The position numbers were made by a program, and so were the translations under genes. Below the pieces are notes generated by a model. The model made no database searches and was not told the DNA's origin. It saw only the letters and a program-made list of their open reading frames with translations. A stretch of 64,000 bases of DNA from Enterococcus devriesei (GTDB lineage: Bacteria > Bacillota > Bacilli > Lactobacillales > Enterococcaceae): contig NZ_JXKM01000011.1 of the NCBI RefSeq assembly GCF_001885905.1, positions 667-64,666 of the forward strand, given 5' to 3'. Positions 61,232 through 64,000 of this stretch are shown one piece after another (position 1 is the first letter of the stretch; the number at the start of each line of letters is the position of its first letter).

Positions 61232-62707
61232 GTGAAAAAAAGTTTGTTATCAGCATTAATGGTATGTTCAGTAACATTAAGCGCATTAGCAGCTCCAGCC
61301 GCAGCTTCTGCCGATGAATTCGATAGTAAAATCGCTGATCAAGATGCGAAAATCTCAAGTTTACAGAACCAACAAACGGATGCACAATCACAAATCAGTG
61401 CATTAGAAGGTGAAGTTGCTTCAATTAACGATAAAGCTCAAAGTTTATTAAATGAACAAGCAACGTTAAGACAAAAATCACAAGACCTACAAAAACAAAT
61501 CAAAACCTTGCAAGAACGGATCGAAAAGCGTTCTGAAGCAATTAAAGAACAAGCTCGTGACGTGCAAGTAAAACAATCATCAACTAATGTTATTGACGTA
61601 GTATTGAATGCTGAATCATTCAGCGATGCTGTTGGTCGTGTTCAAGCGATGTCAACAATCGTTAAAGCAAACAACGATTTAGTTGAACAACAAAAAGCTG
61701 ATAAAGTGGAAGTTGAACAAAAACAAGCTGAAACTCAAAAACAACAAGAACAAATTACTGCTAACCAAGCAGCTTTAGAAAGCCAAAAAGGTGATTTAAT
61801 CACTAAACAAGCTGATTTGAATGTTCAAACAACAACATTAGCAGCAGAACAAGCAACAGCTGAAGGCGAAAAAGCCAACTTGAAAGATAAGCAAGCAGCA
61901 GCAATCCAAGAACAACAACGTGTACAAGAAGAAGCTAAGAAAGCTGCTGAAGCACAAGAAGCAGCTCAAAAAGCTGAAGTAGAACGTCAAGCAAAAGCTG
62001 ATGCAGATGCAAAAGCTGAAGCAGATCGGAAAGCACAAGAAGAAGCAGCTGCCAGCGCATCTTCAACAGAAAGTTCAACTGTAGAATCTTCTACAACTGA
62101 AGCTTCTTCAACAGAACAAACAACACAATCGAGCACAGTTGAGTCTTCAACTGGATCAACTAGTGAAGATAATTTCCAAGGTGGTGGTGTGACTCCTACA
62201 CCAACGCCGCCATCAACAACACCGGAAACACCAACTAATAACGAAAATTCAAATTCTGGTAACCAAGGTTCTAACCAAACACCGGCGCCAACACCTACAC
62301 CAACGCCGACTCCTGAACCTACACCAGCGCCAACACCAACTCCTGCACCATCAGGAAACACAGCGGGCGTTGTTGCTGAAGCAATGAAATACATTGGTAC
62401 ACCATATGTATGGGGCGGTAAAACACCAGCTGGGTTTGACTGTTCTGGGTTTACATCTTATGTATTCCGTCAAGCAACTGGTCGTGAAATCGGCGGCTGG
62501 ACAGTTCCTCAAGAATCAGCTGGAACACGTATCTCTGTCAGCCAAGCACAAGCAGGCGACTTATACTTCTGGGGTAGCCCTGGTGGTTCATATCACGTAG
62601 CGATCGCAATGGGTGGAGGACAATATATCCACGCTCCTCAACCAGGTCAATCAGTTACCGTAAGTTCTGTAAGCTACTTTGCACCAAGCTTTGCAGTTCG
62701 TATGTAA
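61232..62707 (+). CDS. sagA: SagA-like secreted NlpC/P60 peptidoglycan hydrolase
   Basis: A 491-residue secreted protein. The signal peptide ends around AAPAAASADEF. A long coiled coil rich in Gln/Ala/Lys/Glu (about 35-270) resembles PcsB/SagA. A Ser/Thr-rich then Pro/Thr-rich linker (about 275-375, with repeated PTPTP) precedes the NlpC/P60 domain (379-491), which has the catalytic Cys in GFDCSGF and His in SYHVAIAM and HAPQ. It should cleave peptide stems at septa; SagA of E. faecium makes immunoactive muropeptides. GTG 61232 has GGAGGA 8 bases upstream, whereas ATG 61202 has none. Confidence 0.92.
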   Translation: MKKSLLSALMVCSVTLSALAAPAAASADEFDSKIADQDAKISSLQNQQTDAQSQISALEGEVASINDKAQSLLNEQATLRQKSQDLQKQIKTLQERIEKRSEAIKEQARDVQVKQSSTNVIDVVLNAESFSDAVGRVQAMSTIVKANNDLVEQQKADKVEVEQKQAETQKQQEQITANQAALESQKGDLITKQADLNVQTTTLAAEQATAEGEKANLKDKQAAAIQEQQRVQEEAKKAAEAQEAAQKAEVERQAKADADAKAEADRKAQEEAAASASSTESSTVESSTTEASSTEQTTQSSTVESSTGSTSEDNFQGGGVTPTPTPPSTTPETPTNNENSNSGNQGSNQTPAPTPTPTPTPEPTPAPTPTPAPSGNTAGVVAEAMKYIGTPYVWGGKTPAGFDCSGFTSYVFRQATGREIGGWTVPQESAGTRISVSQAQAGDLYFWGSPGGSYHVAIAMGGGQYIHAPQPGQSVTVSSVSYFAPSFAVRM

Positions 62708-62729
62708 TCAAGAATTTAAACAATTACTT

Positions 62730-62759
62730 ACCGGTACGGTCTTTCGTACCGGTTTTTTT
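62730..62759 (+). terminator. Terminator of sagA
   Basis: ACCGGTACG and CGTACCGGT form a perfect 9-bp stem around a six-base loop, followed by seven T. Confidence 0.9.
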
Positions 62760-62878
62760 ATGGATTAAATCATTCCACGTTTGAGTTGTACTAGCTGTTT
62801 ACGTGTGTCGTTAGAAAAAATTTGAGCAGCAGCTGTACAAAAAAAATTTTTTAAGCTTAGTAGTATGGAGGAACAAGG

Positions 62879-63382
62879 ATGCAAAAGCAATTAAAGAATG
62901 GAAACTTCTATTTAGGGATCGCCTGTTTAATGATGGTGGTCTTATTTATCAGTTCATCCATGACCTATCAGCAACAAAGTCAAGTGTCAGTGATTCAAAA
63001 ATATTTAGCCAACGAGCCATTCAAACAATTCTTCAGCGGTATTTCCTTTAACTATGCTGGCAGCGAAGTAAGTATTGCAGCAAAAGGTTACGTCAAGTTT
63101 GTTGAATTTTTTATTCGCAAGGCGGCGCATTTTACGACTTATTTTATTTTAGGTGGAAGTCTATACTTAGGATTATTACCGAAATTGAAACAAAAATCAT
63201 CGGTCTTAGGACTGGCTTTTGCTTGGCTGGCAGCGACGGGTTATGCGGCAACAGATGAATTCCATCAAATGCTAACTGGTGGACGCACTCCTTTATTCCA
63301 GGATGTAATGTTGGATTCTTGCGGTGCTTTGACGGCTTGTCTTTTGATTATTTTAGTTCATAAGCTGCGGGGCAAACGCTGA
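62879..63382 (+). CDS. VanZ family membrane protein
   Basis: A 167-residue protein with about four helices. VanZ-family residues are in KAAHFTTYFILGGSLYLG and ATDEFHQMLTGGRTPLFQDVMLDSCGA. VanZ itself gives low-level teicoplanin resistance, but chromosomal homologues are common and no van cluster is present here, so a resistance role is not implied. GGAGG lies upstream of the ATG. Confidence 0.88.
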   Translation: MQKQLKNGNFYLGIACLMMVVLFISSSMTYQQQSQVSVIQKYLANEPFKQFFSGISFNYAGSEVSIAAKGYVKFVEFFIRKAAHFTTYFILGGSLYLGLLPKLKQKSSVLGLAFAWLAATGYAATDEFHQMLTGGRTPLFQDVMLDSCGALTACLLIILVHKLRGKR

Positions 63383-63454
63383 TTTGTTTTTTCTTGACGA
63401 AAATAGTTTTCAGGCGGACAATGAATAGGGAATAAATAAATGGAGGTATGCAGC

Positions 63455-64000
63455 ATGTCAGGACACAGTAAATGGAACAATATTCAAGGACGGAAAAATG
63501 CTCAAGATGCAAAAAGAGGAAAGATCTTTCAAAAGATTTCTCGTGAGATTTATATGGCCGCTAAGGCGGGCGGTCCTGACCCGAGTACCAATCCAGCTTT
63601 ACGTTTGATGGTAGACAAAGCGAAATCTGCGAACATGCCTAATGACAATGTCGATCGTGCAATTAAAAAAGCCACCTCTGCAGGTGAAGGTGAACATTAT
63701 GATGAAATTACTTACGAAGGATATGGTCCAGGAGGCGTAGCGATTTTGGTCCACACGCTAACGGATAATCGGAATCGAACGGCAACCAACGTCCGTGTGG
63801 CGTTCACTCGTAATGGGGGAAACCTTGGTGAGACAGGAACGGTTAATTATATGTTTGATCGCAAGGGTTATATCGCAATCGAACGAGAAGGCTTAACCGT
63901 GGATGAGGATACGATGTTTGAAGATGTGCTAGAAGCAGGCGCAGAAGACATGGAGATCTTGCCGGAAGTATTTGAGATCTATACGGCTCCAGAAGATTTC
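63455..64000 (+). CDS. YebC/PmpR family protein, partial
   Basis: The first 182 residues of a protein normally near 240 residues; the frame runs off the window. It begins [40 protein letters not shown], the family signature, and has [23 protein letters not shown] near residue 90. Family members act as transcriptional regulators or, as recently shown for some, in relieving ribosome stalling at proline stretches. TGGAGG precedes the ATG. Confidence 0.97.
   Translation, partial: MSGHSKWNNIQGRKNAQDAKRGKIFQKISREIYMAAKAGGPDPSTNPALRLMVDKAKSANMPNDNVDRAIKKATSAGEGEHYDEITYEGYGPGGVAILVHTLTDNRNRTATNVRVAFTRNGGNLGETGTVNYMFDRKGYIAIEREGLTVDEDTMFEDVLEAGAEDMEILPEVFEIYTAPEDF

Noticed and set aside
62879-63382. 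VanZ-like protein as a sign of glycopeptide resistance
   Set aside because: No van ligase, dehydrogenase or regulator is present; VanZ-fold proteins are common chromosomal genes.

Overview
The window looks like chromosomal DNA of an Enterococcus-type low-GC Gram-positive bacterium (Lactobacillales). The main evidence is a SagA-like secreted NlpC/P60 protein directly after mreCD, a class A sortase with a C-terminal cell-wall sorting signal elsewhere in the window, a PASTA kinase/PP2C pair in the fmt-rsmB-stp-stk-rsgA-rpe-thiN order, Mga- and MtlR-type regulators, ECF transporter S components (ThiT, BioY) and AGGAGG ribosome binding sites. Base composition seems higher than I expect for E. faecium, so another enterococcal species is possible; this is an impression, not a calculation. 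No phage, integrase, insertion sequence, CRISPR array, tRNA or rRNA gene was seen.

Layout. Positions 1-10.5 kb are a metabolic/accessory mixture: the tail of a Cna-B surface protein, two alpha/beta hydrolases, an iron alcohol dehydrogenase, a membrane acyltransferase, a TVP38 protein, two oxidoreductases, a candidate small RNA with a strong terminator, and a glycerol facilitator. Positions 10.7-16 kb are a sugar island: an MtlR-type regulator, fructose-type PTS EIIA, EIIB and EIIC, and two class II aldolases. Positions 16-28 kb hold an MGT glycosyltransferase, bioY under a BirA-like operator, a MacB-type ABC exporter, a rhodanese lipoprotein with a TVP38 protein, rpsD with a structured leader, a HAD phosphatase, and a lipoprotein/membrane-protein pair. 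From 27.6 kb the content is mostly conserved housekeeping: ymdB-ricA-mutS-mutL-maf-msrB, lrgAB with an Mga-like regulator, ruvAB, a TPP riboswitch with thiT, sortase A, a patatin-like lipase, yicC-gmk-rpoZ-priA-def-fmt-rsmB-stp-stk-rsgA-rpe-thiN, mreCD, sagA, vanZ-like and yebC.

The most interesting material lies in short non-coding structures rather than in a new multigene system. (1) A family of short repeats sits directly upstream of mutS and, in a tandem array of about 150-nt units, upstream of rpe. Each unit carries a TGnTATACG motif and a hairpin, and the last copy at each locus supplies the gene's ribosome binding site. (2) Two terminator-type hairpins hold the next gene's Shine-Dalgarno sequence in their 3' arm and use the T-tract as the spacer to the ATG; one is the expression platform of the TPP riboswitch. 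(3) A palindrome with a G-rich centre precedes the rhodanese lipoprotein and suggests CsoR/CstR-type persulfide control. (4) Operator-like inverted repeats overlap good promoters of the PTS operon, the glycosyltransferase and bioY. (5) There is an unidentified structured RNA at about 6.70-6.90 kb. Several start codons were moved from the longest possible frame to the one with a properly spaced ribosome binding site.
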